Part shown: one piece after another, positions 9,900 through 23,046 of the stretch
Position numbering within the stretch: position 1 is the first letter of the stretch
How the letters are laid out: each line of letters opens with the position of its first letter
NCBI GenBank assembly: GCA_010093485.1
Contig: MU001501.1
Location: forward strand, 1,691,052 to 1,755,051
Length of the DNA stretch: 64,000 nucleotides
Reading direction: 5' to 3'
DNA from: Karstenula rhodostoma CBS 690.94
Lineage: Eukaryota > Ascomycota > Dothideomycetes > Pleosporales > Didymosphaeriaceae
Position numbers and translations under genes: made by a program
The notes under the pieces: model-generated
Databases searched by the model: none
Told to the model about the DNA's origin: nothing
The model's input: only the letters and a program-made list of their open reading frames with translations

Positions 9900-12800
9900 C
9901 TAAGGCTAAGAATTAACTAATATAAGTAATAATTAGTAATTTAAATAGTAATAATAGTTTTAAATTACCCTACTAATTTAGCGCTTTTCCTACTAAGCTA
10001 GTACCTACTATTAAATATAATACTAAACTAGTTACTTTAAAGATAAATAGTTAGTAAAATATAGATTATTCTACTATAAATTAATATATTCTAAAAGTAA
10101 ATACCCCTAGTAAACTTTTTTATAAAATACTAAACTTTTACTATATAAAGTACTAAGCTTACTAAAGTAAATACCTATCCTCTAAAATTTTAGACTCTAA
10201 TAAATTTAATAGTAATAAGGCTTAGTTTAAACTATAGTTCTATTTACTAGAAATTAAGATTAAATCTAATATAGACTATTTTTAGTAAAATACTCTTAAA
10301 GAATATACTATAGCTATTACTAATTATATTAATATATAGCTAGAAGGCTATACCTTTAAAATTTTTAATATCTAAAAATAATAGTAATTAACTATATCTC
10401 TTATAAATTTATATAACTACCTCTAAGCTATATTTATATTACTAAACTAGAATATTAATATCTATACTAACCTTTAGAAAATAATACTTTTATCTAGAGA
10501 AGATATAAATTTATTTATTATATAGTATAATATATTTATAAACTAAACTAGATTTTATTTTAATAATTTTAAAGAGATACTCTATAAGAAGCTCTATATA
10601 AAGCTTACTAACTAGTTTATTTAGAATACTATTAACTCTACTATAGATTATAATAAATTTTATACTATTATCTATAAGTTATATAAAGCCTTTAAGTATA
10701 ATTATTAAATTAATTATAACTAACTTACTCTTTTTACCTTATACTATTATAAGGAGTTTTTATTATAAATAGTTACTTTAGCCCCTTATTATACTATAGG
10801 ACTACCTAAAAATACTATAGTAGAATTAGCTTTAAAATACTAATCTATTAACTCTAGATATAAGTACTCTAGAGAGTAGTATTATAAGAATTAAATATAT
10901 TATAATTACCTTTTTAAGAATTATATTTATTATAATTATCTTATTAAACCTTATAATAGGTATACTATTACTACTATTATAAAGGTTTAAAAAAAAAAAA
11001 AAATTTATTTTTTTCTAAAATCTAGTAATAAATATACCTCTAATAAAGACTCTAAGTTAGACTTTAAGTTAAAAAACTAGAAATACTAGTTAACTTTAGA
11101 CTAGTATCCCTAATAGGAGTAGTAAGTATAGAACTAATTAATCTATAGAAGTTAGTATTCTACCCTAAGAAGTATTATACTAACTCTAAAGATATTTAAA
11201 TTCTTAATTTATTTAGAGGAATACCTTTTATACTTTCTATAATATTTTAAAATAATAAATATAAGATTTATATATATAACCTTATTAATTCTAATATATT
11301 TATATATAATCTTATTACTTTATAGCTAGAGAAAATATTAAGGTACTAACTTAGTATTAAGTTAATATAGTTTAAATATCTAATCCCTCTTAAGAGTTTT
11401 ACTAGTAAAAAGGCTACTTTAGTTAATTACTACTTTTAAGTAGTATTTAATATTAATAGATATTCTATAATTATATAATTTATTCTATATAAAATAGGAG
11501 ACTATAACCTTATTATAAAATAAAAATTTTTTAAAGATACTAAAATACTAATTAATTATTATAACTAGTACTTAATATAGCTAGATAATATATTATTATA
11601 AGTTATTACTTTACTTATAGTACTATATTATCTACTTCTACTAGTTAATAAAGAATACTAGTTTAATACTAACTAATAGGATACTAACTTTAAAAAAGAG
11701 AATATTTAACTTTAATAAATATAATTATTCTATAGGAAATACTCCTTTATAAAGAAGTTTAAAATCCCTATAGAGTCTATAATATTATCTATCTCTCTAG
11801 TATAGGCTACTCTTTAGAACTATAGTAATTATTAACTACCTTTAATAGAGTCTATTCTAGATAAGGACTTTATTATAATATATTATATATTTTTAAATAA
11901 GGATAGTAATAAAGCTAAACTACTAGAGTCTAGAAATAAAAGTTAGTAATTAGCTAAGTCTAATATTAAAAATAATACTTTAGTATATAAATATAGTAAT
12001 AAGTTACTATATAATAATAAATTATTACTAGGGGAATTAACTACCTCTATTAAGTCTAATTCTATTAGAGACCCTAGTAAATAAGCTACTAAGAAACTCT
12101 TATAAAAGCTAAAAATTAAATTAAAAAACTATTTAAAGAATTAAGTTATTACTATTTTCTACCCTATAAAGTAGCTTTAATATAAGGAAGATTTATATAA
12201 GATAAATAAAGTATTATCTAATCTAGAGCTACTACTTCTAAAGGAACCCCCTAAGTATTAAATACTAATAAGAGAATAGCTTTTTAAAGTTAATATTAAT
12301 ATTTTAACTATTTCTACTATAGTATTTATAATTAGTATATAAGATATAAAGATTAGTTCTATTAGTTAATATAAATTATTTAAATTTATAAAAGCTAAGT
12401 ATTATAAAAAGGAAACTATAATTAACTTTCTAGAAAAGTTTTAAGAATAGCTACTAATAGAATTTAAAGCTAAGCTTTCTTACTATAGATAGATAGGGAT
12501 AGATATTTCTTACTTTAGTAAATAAAAAGTAAATACCTTATCTCTATAATAGAAAGGTATTAACTATAATATTATTCTTACTAAAAATATTAGTATTTTA
12601 AAGACCTCTCTACTATATTCTATATCCCTTAATAAGTTAGAATTACTATACTTATATATTTAGAATATAGTAAAGAAAGGGTTTATTTTCTCTAATAATA
12701 CTAGCTTTATCTCCCCTATTTTATATATAAAGAAGTCTAAAGGGGGGTAATATTTTTATATTAATTATAAGAGGCTTAATAATATTACTAAAAAGAATAT

Positions 12801-15500
12801 TACTTTTATACTATTATTAGAAAAAACTCTTATATACCTATCTAAGATATATATATTTACTAAACTAGATCTATAATAAGCCTTTTACTATATATAACTT
12901 ACTAAATATATTTTTAACCTCTTTATATTTTAAATTTAATATAGTAATTTTAAGTATAATATTTTTCCTTTTAGTATAACTAATAGACTAGTATTATTCT
13001 AATACTTTATTAATATAATTCTAACTAATATAATTAACTTAATTTATATAGTTTATATTAATAATATTCTTATCTACTCTAAGGACCCCCTAGAGTATAA
13101 GGCTTATATATTTAAAATTATTAAATAGCTAAAAAAGTACTACCTCTATTATAATATTAAAAAAAGTAAATTTACTATTTAAAAAGTTAAATTTCTAGAC
13201 TTTATTATTACTACTAATAGAATCTATAAAGACCCTAAAAAGAAAACTATAGTATAGAACTAGAAAGAATCTACTAGTCTCTATATCTTCTAATCCTTTT
13301 TAGAATTCTATAACTACTATTAGACCTATTTTAAAAACTATAGATATATTATTTAACCCCTTATTAAACTAACTAAAAAAGGCGCCTAGTATAAATTTAA
13401 AAATAAGAAATATACTACTTTTTAAATTATAAAGGACTTTTTCTACTTAGATAATCTTATTATATAGTATTCCCCCTACTATAAGATATAGATAGAGATT
13501 AATACTAGTAATAGTATTATTATAGGAGCTATCTTATAGATATAAAATAATAGAATCTAAAAACTTTTTAGTTTCTACTTATATAAAATAAAACTAGTAG
13601 AAATAAATTATAATATTTATAATAAGGAAATACTTACTATTATAAATAGGTTATATATATAATATATCTAGTTTATTAGTCTATAGTTAGAAAAGCTATT
13701 TACTATTATTATAGACTATTATATATTTAAATACTTCTTTATAAAATAAGAACTTATACTCTATTAGACTTATTAATTAGAAGTATTATTCTAGTATAAC
13801 TATATAATTATATTTTACCCTAGATTTATAAATATTATAGCTAATATACTATTATAGAAATAGAAAGAACTAGTTATATAGAAGATAAAAGCTAAATTAG
13901 CCTATATAATATATTTCTTCCCTTAATAATAGAATATTACTAATAATAATACTAATAATAAGGACTATAAAGTAATAGTATTAATTATTATTACTAAGCT
14001 AAACTAATAGAGTAGGGAGACTAAATTATAAAACTCTTTTATTATACTAGTAAACTATCTATTTAAAATAAATTATACTAACCTAATTTTAAAACTATTT
14101 TAAAAGGCTACTTCTAAACTAAATAGTAAGTATAATAGAATACCTTCTAGATTTTTTTTATACTAAGACTATCTAGTTATCTTTAAAACTAGTTAGCTTT
14201 AAATAATTCTTATTAATATAGTTTACTTCTACTAAATAATTATATACCCTAGTACTAAAAAGACCTATAAACTTATTTAGAAATTATATTATTAGAGCTA
14301 TATATATATAGATATTAAATAGTTTATATAAAATTATAAGATTTATTACTAGACTAAGCCCCCTTATAATAAGAAGCTAGGCCTACTCTAATTATTATTT
14401 ATTCTAGAGGCTATATAGTAAAATATTTCTATAAATTTTAAGAGCTTTTTACTAGACTAAAAGGGCTTTAATAATATTATAATTTATATATATTACTTAA
14501 GTAAATATACCTTTTTACTACTATACTATAAGATAATTACTATAGAATAGACTACCTTCTTTTACTACTAGTATATTTAGAGGATTTTTAGTATCTCTAA
14601 ATCTATTATATTAGATTAAGGGCTATAGTTTACTTCTAATTTTACTAGTAAACTATATTATTTTATAGGTATATAGTAGAAACTTATATCTATAGATTAT
14701 ACCTAAATAAATAATTAAACTAAGATATATAATAAATATATTAACTAATATCTCTACCTATTTATTAATAAATTTTAGAATAATTAGTTAGATCTACTCC
14801 CTTTAATAGACTAAGTATAAGCCTTTTTATTTAATAAATTTATTAGTTTCTCTCTATATAAAATTAAGTTTAGCTATAAAACTAAAGTTTTTTAGAACTA
14901 AAAAAATAGAATTAAATTATCTAAAAACTCCTCTAATAATATTAGCTCTAAGTAAGCCTATAAGTTTATTATTATTTACCTTAAAGCTATTACTTAGGTC
15001 TATAACTAGGCCTATTAAAACCTTATTATAATATAAAACTTAATAGTAAAATAAGCTAATAAATATTACTAACTATCTAATTTTATTATTAGTAACTTTA
15101 TTTATATTACTTTAAAAGGTTTTTTAATATTATATCCCTTTATTAAGCTTAATAAGTAAATATATAGTCTATACTATATTATAAAAATAAAAGGATTATT
15201 CTATAAGTTTAAATTACTATTATATATAAAAGTTTACTTAGTATTTTATATAGACTATCTTTAGAAAGTATCTAATAATCTACTTCCTAGATAATACTAA
15301 CTATAGAAACTACTAACTAAAGTTAATAATACTTTTAAATAGAAGGTATTATTTATTTATAATAGCTAACTAAGTTAGGGAAAACTCTAGTACTAAATAA
15401 TATAGTAAGACTATAACCTAGATAATATATAATATCTAGTATTTAACTTTAGAAATATCTTAAAGTTAGTAGGTAACTTTTATAATACTAATCCTTAGGT
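9900..15500 (+). pseudogene. Degenerate gag-pol of the chromovirus
   Basis: Translation across stops shows recognisable pieces. Protease is near 11270 (N-L-I-N-S-N in place of a D-S-G core). Reverse transcriptase spans about 12500-13250, with the catalytic box reading YINN at about 13056-13067 instead of YIDD, then FTI-KVKFLDFII. RNase H lies at about 13490-13740 (EINYNIYNKEILTI). Integrase lies at about 14550-14760 (FTSNFTSKLYYFIGI). The chromodomain lies at about 15350-15480. The losses D to N, Trp to stop and Gln to stop all fit C-to-T or G-to-A change. The gag region at about 9900-11000 is inferred from position only. Confidence 0.8.
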
Positions 15501-16109
15501 AGCTAGGTCCCTTAAGTACCTAAATACTTAGAAGAAAGCTACTTTTAATAAAGTATTTTTAGATAGTAATCCTAAAGATAATATACCTATTAAGGTAGAT
15601 AATTAATAAAGGATTATTTAAAAATAGACTAGTTAGTATAGTAGCTTAATCTAAATAGCCTATCTAGTATTTATAAGGTATATTTACCTTATACTTTTTA
15701 GTACTATAAAGGATTAAGCTTTATATATTAAGTACTTTAAGCTTTTAACTATAATAAGGAATTTAAGGTTTTAAACTAAATTTTAACCTCTCCTTATAGA
15801 ATTAGGGAACCCTATATAATATATATATAATAGTGTATAATTAACTACTTAAAAAAATTCTAAATAAAAATATTTTTATATAGGAAATTATAGAGCCCTA
15901 TATAATTATACTAGAATAGGATACTCTAATCTAATTTATAACTATATAAGTTTAATAAGAAATTTTTTAAGAGTATAAAAGATATTTTTTTTATTTTTAT
16001 TTTTTTTCTTTTTAGATTAATTTATTCTTTTCTTTTTTTTTATAGATATAGGTATTCTTATAGTCCTTAAGGACTATTAAAACCCTAGATTACACTTAGA
16101 GGGGGGTAG

Positions 16110-16359
16110 TATAAGGGTTAATTTAACCTAAGGTTAAATCCCCTTATAGAATATTTACTTACTTTTAAGCTTAGGCCTTATTTAGTAGCCTATATATAGA
16201 TTAGTTAGTAGATTTTAAATACCTAATATATAGAGAGTCCCTCTCTAGGACCCTTTCTATCTTAGTATCTTAAGTTTAGTTTTAATTTATATAGTTTCTT
16301 TTATTTATTTAATTCTAAGAGTATTTACTCTATTTAGTTATATCCTGGCCTTATACTTT
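16110..16359 (+). repeat. 3' LTR of the chromovirus
   Basis: Follows the purine tract and starts TATAAGGGTTAATTTAACCT. It is somewhat less mutated than the 5' copy (it keeps a CCTGGCC near its end), so the two LTRs have diverged unequally. Confidence 0.82.
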
Positions 16360-18622
16360 ATATTTTTAATAACTAAATTACTTTTTATTTATTTAATTTT
16401 AAAAAAGATTTTTATTTTAATTAAAAAAGTAATATTAAATTTAATATAGTATAAATACCTTATTAACCTTTATATTTATTAAATATTACTAATTAATAAT
16501 ATTTATAAAAAGGATTTTAAATTAGTATTTATAAGTTTATTATTAAATTTAAAAGTAGGTAAATTAGGTATATATATTAGTATTCTATAGAGTAGTATAT
16601 ATATAAATAAATAGTAAAAATTTATTTAAATACTAAATTATATAATAGTATAGATACTAGATACTCTCTAGTATTTTAGTCTAGATATAAGTCTAGATAT
16701 TAAACTAGATATTAGTTTAAGTATTAGTTTAGATATTAGTCTAGATATTAAACTATAACTATACTAATAAAGTATAATTAAGTAATATAATATAGAAATT
16801 ATATTATATATTTAAGTAAAAAAGGGATATAATAATAAGAATAGTATATAAATAAATTTAAAAAATTTTTTAAATTTAGAAATATAGTATATTTAAATTA
16901 ACTATTTTAATAATATAAATAAAGTAATTTTATATTCTAATTATATTATATATCTTAAATATATATTTTAGATAAATAGTATATTAGAAAATATTTATTT
17001 TTCTTTAAGTTATAAAAATCTAAATATTTATAAATAAAATATTTATATTTAGCTAAATAATAAAGTTTTTAAAGTAATTTTTAAATATAAATAGAGTACT
17101 AGATATAATATATTATAAAAAGATTAAATATAATAAAATATACTATAAATAGAAATAGTTTTTAATAAATAGAGATTAGAATAAATATTAATTTAGATAT
17201 TAGTATATATATTAGTCTAGATATTAGTTTAGATATTAGTCTAGTTATTACTTTAAGTATTAAATTCTAGATATACTAATAAAGTATTATTAAATAGCTT
17301 ATTATAGAAATTATAGTATATATTTAAAGAAAAAAGAAATATATTAATAAAAATAATATATTAATTAATTTTTAAAGGTTTTTAAGTTTAGAAGTATAGT
17401 ATATTTAAATTATCTACTTTAAATATATTATATACCTTAAATATATATTTTAAATAAATAATATATTATAAAATATCTATTTTTTATAAGTTATAGAAAT
17501 ATAGATATTTATAAATAAAATATTTATATTAAGCTAAATAATATAGTTTTTAAAGTAATTTTTAAATATAAATAAACTCCTAGGTATATTATACTATAAA
17601 AGTATTAAATATAATAGATATCTATTTTAACTAGCTTAATACTACGCCCTTTTTAGTTAGCCTATATATAGATACTAGATAAGTTTTAGTTACTTTTTTA
17701 GTCCCCCTTTATTTATATATTAGTAAAATATAACACGTCTTTTTATCTCCCTTACTTTATTAATTTACCTACCCTTATAGTGATTATATATAATATATAT
17801 AATAGAATATACTATAAATATATATAGTTTTAAGTAAGTATAGATTAAAAATAATTAAGGATAGTTAAGAGAATTAAACTATTAAATAAGTAAGTAATAA
17901 AAGGTACTATAATTTTTCTTTCTAATATAGATATTAGGTTAGTACTAATATAGTATTTTAGTAAAAACCTAATATTAAATTTATTATTTTCTATAGAGAT
18001 AATCCTTAATAGAACTCTATATTTTAATACTTTATAACTTTTTACCTAACTATCTAATTATAATAGTTTCTAGACTAAACTATTTATAGTTAGTAGTATA
18101 ATATAATAGTAATTTATAAATCTTTTTTTTCTAAGTAGTTAATATTTTTTAATATACTTAAAGATTTTAAAAAAACCTAGAAAGTTTAAATTTTAAATAT
18201 CTCTATAATTATATAAACTAGAACTATAATTTTTATACTATTAAATAGGGCTTTAAGAGTAGATATATTTAGACTTTTAAAGTACTTAGATATTTAAACT
18301 TCTTATTTAGATAATTAAATTTTAGTATTTATTACTATAAAACTAGAAATAGCTATAACTTAATTATTATTAAAGCTAGAAATATAATTTTTAGTTCTAT
18401 TTAAAGTAAAAAGCTTCTTTAGTAATTTTAATATTTTAGATTTTTTAATTAGGCCTGGTTTAGATTTTCCTGGCCTAGATTAATATTATTATATTATATT
18501 TTAAGAGCTAATTAAAACGCTTAAATAGCTTTTTTTTTTAGCTAATAAGAAGGCTTAAAAAAAGTATTCTAATTAGATAATATATAGACCTAAGGTTTAG
18601 TTAGCTATATAGAAACTCTACT
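16360..18622. other. AT-rich sequence with an internal duplication and unidentified remnants
   Basis: RIP-mutated DNA between the 3' LTR and a solo LTR. It holds a tandem duplication (listed separately). A few patches escaped mutation, for example near 17642 (TACGCCC), 17733 (ACACGTC) and 18450-18480 (GGCCTGG). No protein fragment was recognised. Confidence 0.5.
16670..17605 (+). repeat. Tandem direct repeat, two copies of about 430-460 bp
   Basis: Copy 1 (about 16670-17125) and copy 2 (about 17195-17605) share blocks in the same order: a run of TAGATATTAGTCTAG units, ATAGTATATTTAAATTA (16883 and 17395) and AAAGTAATTTTTAAATATAA (17071 and 17552). The offset falls from about 512 to 481 bp because copy 2 lacks roughly 30 bp. 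They could be LTRs of a second, otherwise lost family. Confidence 0.6.
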
Positions 18623-18871
18623 TATAAGGGTTAATTTAATCTAAGGTTAAATCCCCTTATAGGATATTTACCTATCTTTAAGCTTAGGCCTTATCTAGTA
18701 ACCTATATATAGATTAGTTAGTAGATCTTAAATACTTAGTATATAGAGAGTTCCTTCCTAGAATCCTCTCTATCTTAGTATCTTAAATTTAGTCTTAATT
18801 TATATAGTTTTTTCTATCTATTTAATTCTAAGAGTATTTACTCTATTTAGCTATATCCTAGCCTTATACTA
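18623..18871 (+). repeat. Solo LTR of the same chromovirus family
   Basis: Starts TATAAGGGTTAATTTAATCT and matches the two other LTRs to their end. No internal element sequence is attached on either side, so it is best read as a solo LTR left by recombination. Confidence 0.75.
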
Positions 18872-20220
18872 CTATAATAGTTTACTTCCTTACTATATTT
18901 ATTATAAATAATAAAGTTTTAAAAATATAAGTTTAAAAAGTTATTATAATAAAAAGTAAAAATTTTAGATTTTTTTATATCTATAAAATTAATTTTTTTT
19001 TTTTTTTTTTTTTTTAATATAAAGCTACTATTATAACTATCTAATAATAAGAAAAAATTTAGAGATACTATATAGTTTTATTAAATAGCTCTAAAGGATA
19101 ATACTATTTATAATAAAAGAGAAAGAAAGATATCTATAGTATTAGATTTAATTAACTAAGTATTAATCTATTTATATATATTATATAATATACTAATACT
19201 ATAATACTATAATATTATAATACTATATAATACTAATAAAATAATATATTCCTTATTTACTAATATCTAATATATAATTATAGAGAAGTTATAAAATATT
19301 AAAGATATTATAAAATATTAATAATATTATAATTTAAAAAAGAATATAAAAAAAAGGTTACCTATTAATAGTAAGTAACTTATAATACTATATATAAAGG
19401 CTAATTTTTATAAAAAAAGACCTATACTATATCTCTATTAAAATAGCTAATAATAGTAAATAACTAATTCTTAGTAATAAATATAATCTAGTATATACTA
19501 GTAATAAGTTTATTAGTAATCTAAATATATCTAATTATATATATTATAAAATCTAATATATTATCTAGTAAATTAACCTTTATTAGTATAATAATTAATC
19601 TAGTATATAAATATTATAAGTTATAACTATAAACTATATAATTATAGAGTCTATTAATAAGTTTCTTATATATATATATATATAGTATTACTAATATAAT
19701 ATTACTAATATAATATTACTAATATAATATTACTAACTTAAGTAGGAATAATACTATAGTAGTTAACTAAAAATAAGGACTTTATATATAAATAGTAAGA
19801 AATAATTATAATAATTTTTAAGGACTAAAAGGAACTAGACTTTATAGTAAAGATAATTATAATTAAATTAAAGTAACTTATATAATTAATAAATATAAAG
19901 TAGGTAATAGCTATTCTATAGTAATAGATAAAGTAAAAAATAGTAAGTAATATTAATAGTAATAATAGATAGATAGTATTAATAGTAATAGTAATAGTAA
20001 TAGAATAAACTATAAGCTATAGGTAAAAGTTAAGAATATTAGTAAGTATAAGTAAGTAAAAGAGTTAGTATTTAAATAACTATTAATTAGTATTATACTA
20101 ATAATTAAAAAAGTATAAAAATATATAAAAAAAAGGTCTAAATTATATAAATAAAGATCTAAAAGTAAGTAAATAAGTATTAAAGAAGGATAAAAAGGTC
20201 TCTCTCTTATTATAAGTGTA
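18872..20220. other. AT-rich sequence with simple repeats
   Basis: No gene recognised. It contains a poly-T run near 18989-19013, three exact copies plus a partial fourth of a 14-bp unit TTACTAATATAATA at about 19688-19737, and AGTAAT-type repeats at about 19947-20003. The composition is again that of RIP-saturated DNA. Confidence 0.5.
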
Positions 20221-20291
20221 CTATATAGTCCTATAGGCCTGGATTAGGATCCAGGCTGGAAATTAATCTTATACTAAAATAACTACAATAT

Positions 20292-20358
20292 TCCCTTAGA
20301 CGCGCGCAGAATCGATTGTGGCTGAGCAGAGGTCTGTGCGCGTTGATTGGTGAGATAA
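20292..20358 (-). repeat. Right terminal inverted repeat of island 1
   Basis: The reverse complement begins TTATCTCAC and ends in CTGCGCGCGTCTAAGGGA, matching the left arm. It is about 11 bp shorter because of small gaps. Confidence 0.75.
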
Positions 20359-20366
20359 CTAGCCCC
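20359..20366. repeat. Right target-site duplication of island 1
   Basis: CTAGCCCC, identical to 7956-7963 and in direct orientation, immediately outside the right inverted repeat. Confidence 0.75.
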
Positions 20367-22253
20367 ACGATTGTCCACGGTAGATGCCCTTCACGCCTAC
20401 ACTTGTTTGCGCCAACGTGCCGTATTGCTGCGACCGATGTTCGGTTTTGTCCAAATTCCCTCCGTAGTGTGCACGACACCTTAACATCGGATGCATCGCA
20501 ACATCCAGCGCAAGAGCTATCCGCATCGTGTCCCTCCGTCAATGCGACACTCGTAGCGATGCGCACGCGCCGTTCCCACCCGTTACGCGTCTTACGCACA
20601 ACCCACGCGCCTCTTTCTGCATACAATATATGGAAAAGCAATGGATTTCATCGCTGGGGTGGGCGTCTCATTTCCGCGGTTGAATTTGCGAGGCGCTGGT
20701 GGACGCCAACGAAAGCGGAGCGCATCGCTGGACGCCCATGCTCCCAAGAGTCGTCCCGAGTGATCGAGTTTCTGGCACACCAAGCATCGCTTCTCGTCGC
20801 TGTACAGCCTGTGACGATCGGCATTACCGAGCCCCACACGGTTCGCTTCAGCCCCGAAGACATCAATCGCTGGACGGACAAAAAGATTGCCGGAAATAAT
20901 CTGAGGCTTGGGAAAAAATTGTTGCAGGCGGACAAGCGCTACGAGGAAAAGATCAAAGAACTGGAAACAGAACTAGCTCGCAGTCAAGATCAACGTTTTA
21001 AATCGTGGTTCCTGAAGTTTACGGTTCGGTTTTGTGAAAAAGAGAGGGCCAAAATCGCAGATGATCTCATAAATCTCATAGGAAAAAGTGGCTCGGCGAA
21101 GGCGAAAGAGCCCCATAGGAAGTTGGTGCGAGAGGAGCCTCGTGGGCGGAAACAAACGGAGACCGACCAAAAACACCTGGGAACCAATGAAGCACGCAGA
21201 GTAGTGCCCGTCCAGAGCAAAATGCGCAGTGAACAGCTGATACAAAGCCTAAGGGAAGAGGAGCAGAAGTTGAAGAAGGAGATGAAAAGGAAATGAACGT
21301 GAAGTGTGACGCCACTGGCGCATGCGACAGCACATGCAAAATTTCTCCGCAAAGTGCACGTACTGAGTGCTGAGCGTAGGCTACCTCATTCCTCAGTTCG
21401 GGGCGATCAAAGACATCAGCAGCCTCTTTCGCAGAGGGCATGTGGGCTCCCAAATCCACTTCGTTTGAACTCAGCTCTGAGGTACGGGTATCTTCGGTTC
21501 ATCTTACCACTCCACCTTCTTTGTCATCATACCTTGCGAAATAGGGCGGCATACTAAGCTTCGGTGCTTCCGCATCATCTTTCTTTCGTGATTCCCACGA
21601 CCTTCCTTATCCAATCAAAACATACGGTGCCTGACACCGCCGCACCGCGCCGCACTAGGCGCCGGCTGCACATATGTCACGGCCCCCACTGTCTTCAAAC
21701 ACAAAAGATTGTGCGAACGCGTGATCAATATGCTGGCCACAGCGACTAATGCTGCGCGAGACTGCTTGCACGGACCCCTGTGAGTTTTTTGTTCTCGTGC
21801 CAGTATCGCTCGCCTATTGGGCCTCCAAGGTGAATGGTAGGGTATTGGAAAAGACAGTATCTCACTTTACGCACGATAGAAGTACCACATTGTCCAAGAT
21901 CATTCAGTCAGGTGGCAGTTCAAGACAGTACTCGCTCACTCCCCTATCGACGTGGCCCCCGGTCAGAGATATGGCGAATATTTCGAACGGCGAATGTATT
22001 GTAAATGCAAGCATGATCACATCTTTTCCTCAACGCCTAGTGTACGCGGCATCCTTCGGTGACTCCCATGCGTTCACCTGGTCTGTGCCGCGCTCTGTCC
22101 TACGCGTACCTCTGCCGCGCACTTGCAACTGCATATATCCCCTCCATACCCCGCGACTCACAAATTTCCATTGCACCGCCCAAACGTCGCCCGACCACCC
22201 ATCCACATCCAATCAATTCCAACCAATCTCACCAACCAACCGCGATCCTCAAC
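20367..22253. other. GC island left half, one doubtful frame
   Basis: A plus-strand frame at 20316-21296 (326 codons) begins inside the right inverted repeat of island 1, so its N-terminus is not credible. Its C-terminal 150 residues are charged and helical (EEKIKELETELARSQ), compatible with a coiled coil from an ATG further inside, but the family is not recognised. Nothing else was found up to the EthD gene. Confidence 0.3.
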
Positions 22254-23046
22254 ATGCGTATCGCCACCGTCGTCTTCAGCCTCTTCAGCTTCCCCCTCGC
22301 AATCGCCCTCTCCTCCTTCTCCCCCGACACCAACTCCACCACCACCTGCGTTCGGCGCCTCCCCGACTTCACAAACTGCTCACCCTCCGCCTCCGACGAC
22401 GGCAAGCAATGCCCGCACGCCTACACTTTCTCCGAGTACAAGCCCGGCACCGAGTCCAACCGCCAGCCATACTTCCGCTTCATGATCCTGTTCAAGATAA
22501 ACCCGGACCTGTGCGAGAAACAGGCTCACGAGCACTGGAAGACGGTGCACGCGGATCTCACGCTCGCGGCGAAGAACACGGGGGTGTTGATTGAGCGGTA
22601 TGTGCAGTTTCATGCGGACGGGGCAAGCAGGCAGGCTATACAGTCGCTGGTCGATACTGGGTCTGTGGTGAGTAATTCTCCAGCCTTTCTTTTCACAATG
22701 GTGAGTGTGAGAGTTAGAGGCTAACATTCGGGGACAGGAGGTCGCGCCATATGACGGCATCGCGGAGTTCCACGCCAAAGACGCGGAGAGCGTGCTTAAG
22801 TTCATCGGCAACGCATTTGCGGATCCCGTGATCGGAAGGGACCAGGCGTACTTTACGGATGGGCGGATGAAGTATAACGTTATGGCTGGTAAGTTTGGAA
22901 TGAGGGTGGTGGTGAGAATGTGTAAGGGCTGGCTGACGCATCGTGTAGGGTATGATACGCTGATCTACGGGTCTGGTATTCAGACGTCGGGTGGGACCGA
23001 TGGCATTCTGCCTGGCGATTCTCGCTTCAACAATGGGGGGTATTAG
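22254..23046 (+). CDS. Secreted EthD-domain protein
   Basis: Three exons (22254-22667, 22738-22888, 22949-23046) encode 220 residues. Introns are 70 bp (GTGAGT) and 60 bp (GTAAGT, CTGAC branch) and keep the frame. A signal peptide is visible (MRIATVVFSLFSFPLAIALS). The EthD (dimeric alpha-beta barrel) core reads FRFMILFKINPDLCEKQAHEHWKTVHADL in pieces: an aromatic beta strand, the conserved H-W-x-x-V-H-A block near residues 96-102, then FHADG. EthD proteins were first linked to ether degradation in bacteria; most fungal members have no known reaction. Secretion of an EthD protein is less usual than a cytosolic location. The gene sits alone between two transposon islands. The start is the ATG that gives the signal peptide. 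Confidence 0.85.

Larger units (their letters stand above)
8221..16359 (+). mobile_element. RIP-inactivated Ty3/Gypsy chromovirus, full length
   Basis: An 8.1-kb element between two LTRs of about 250 bp. The order of recognisable fragments is gag-like region, protease, reverse transcriptase, RNase H, integrase, chromodomain, then a purine-rich tract (GAGGGGGG near 16099-16106) directly before the 3' LTR. Protease before reverse transcriptase, integrase last and a C-terminal chromodomain define the chromovirus branch of Ty3/Gypsy, known from MAGGY and Skippy in fungi. All frames carry many TAA and TAG stops. No intact frame of 60 codons remains, so it cannot be autonomous. Confidence 0.88.
7964..20358. 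mobile_element. RIP-degraded 12.4-kb TIR-bounded element (AT-rich island 1)
   Basis: Both ends carry related inverted sequences starting TTATCTCAC and containing an 18-bp perfect inverted match (8024-8041 versus 20292-20309). An 8-bp direct repeat lies immediately outside. Between the ends base composition drops abruptly to A and T, and CpG, TpG and CpA become rare, with stop codons in every frame: the pattern of saturating RIP. A chromovirus and at least one more LTR are nested inside. An 8-bp duplication fits hAT- or P-like transposases, but no transposase is recognisable. The alternative is that only the edges belong to one element and the inside accumulated later insertions. Confidence 0.7.

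Noticed and set aside
8050..20220. Possible AT-rich centromere or mitochondrial insertion
   Set aside because: Recognisable chromovirus LTRs and pol fragments, defined TIR borders and depletion of CpG, TpG and CpA explain the composition as RIP of transposons. No mitochondrial gene was recognised.
20316..21296. 326-codon plus-strand open frame
   Set aside because: It starts inside the right inverted repeat of island 1 and its first 200 residues look like random GC-rich translation. Only the C-terminal coiled-coil stretch could be real, so it is noted under the intergenic entry and not called as a gene.
21749..22594. 281-codon plus-strand frame overlapping the EthD gene
   Set aside because: Its C-terminal half is Pro/His/Arg-rich out-of-frame translation of the EthD exon, and no domain is present.
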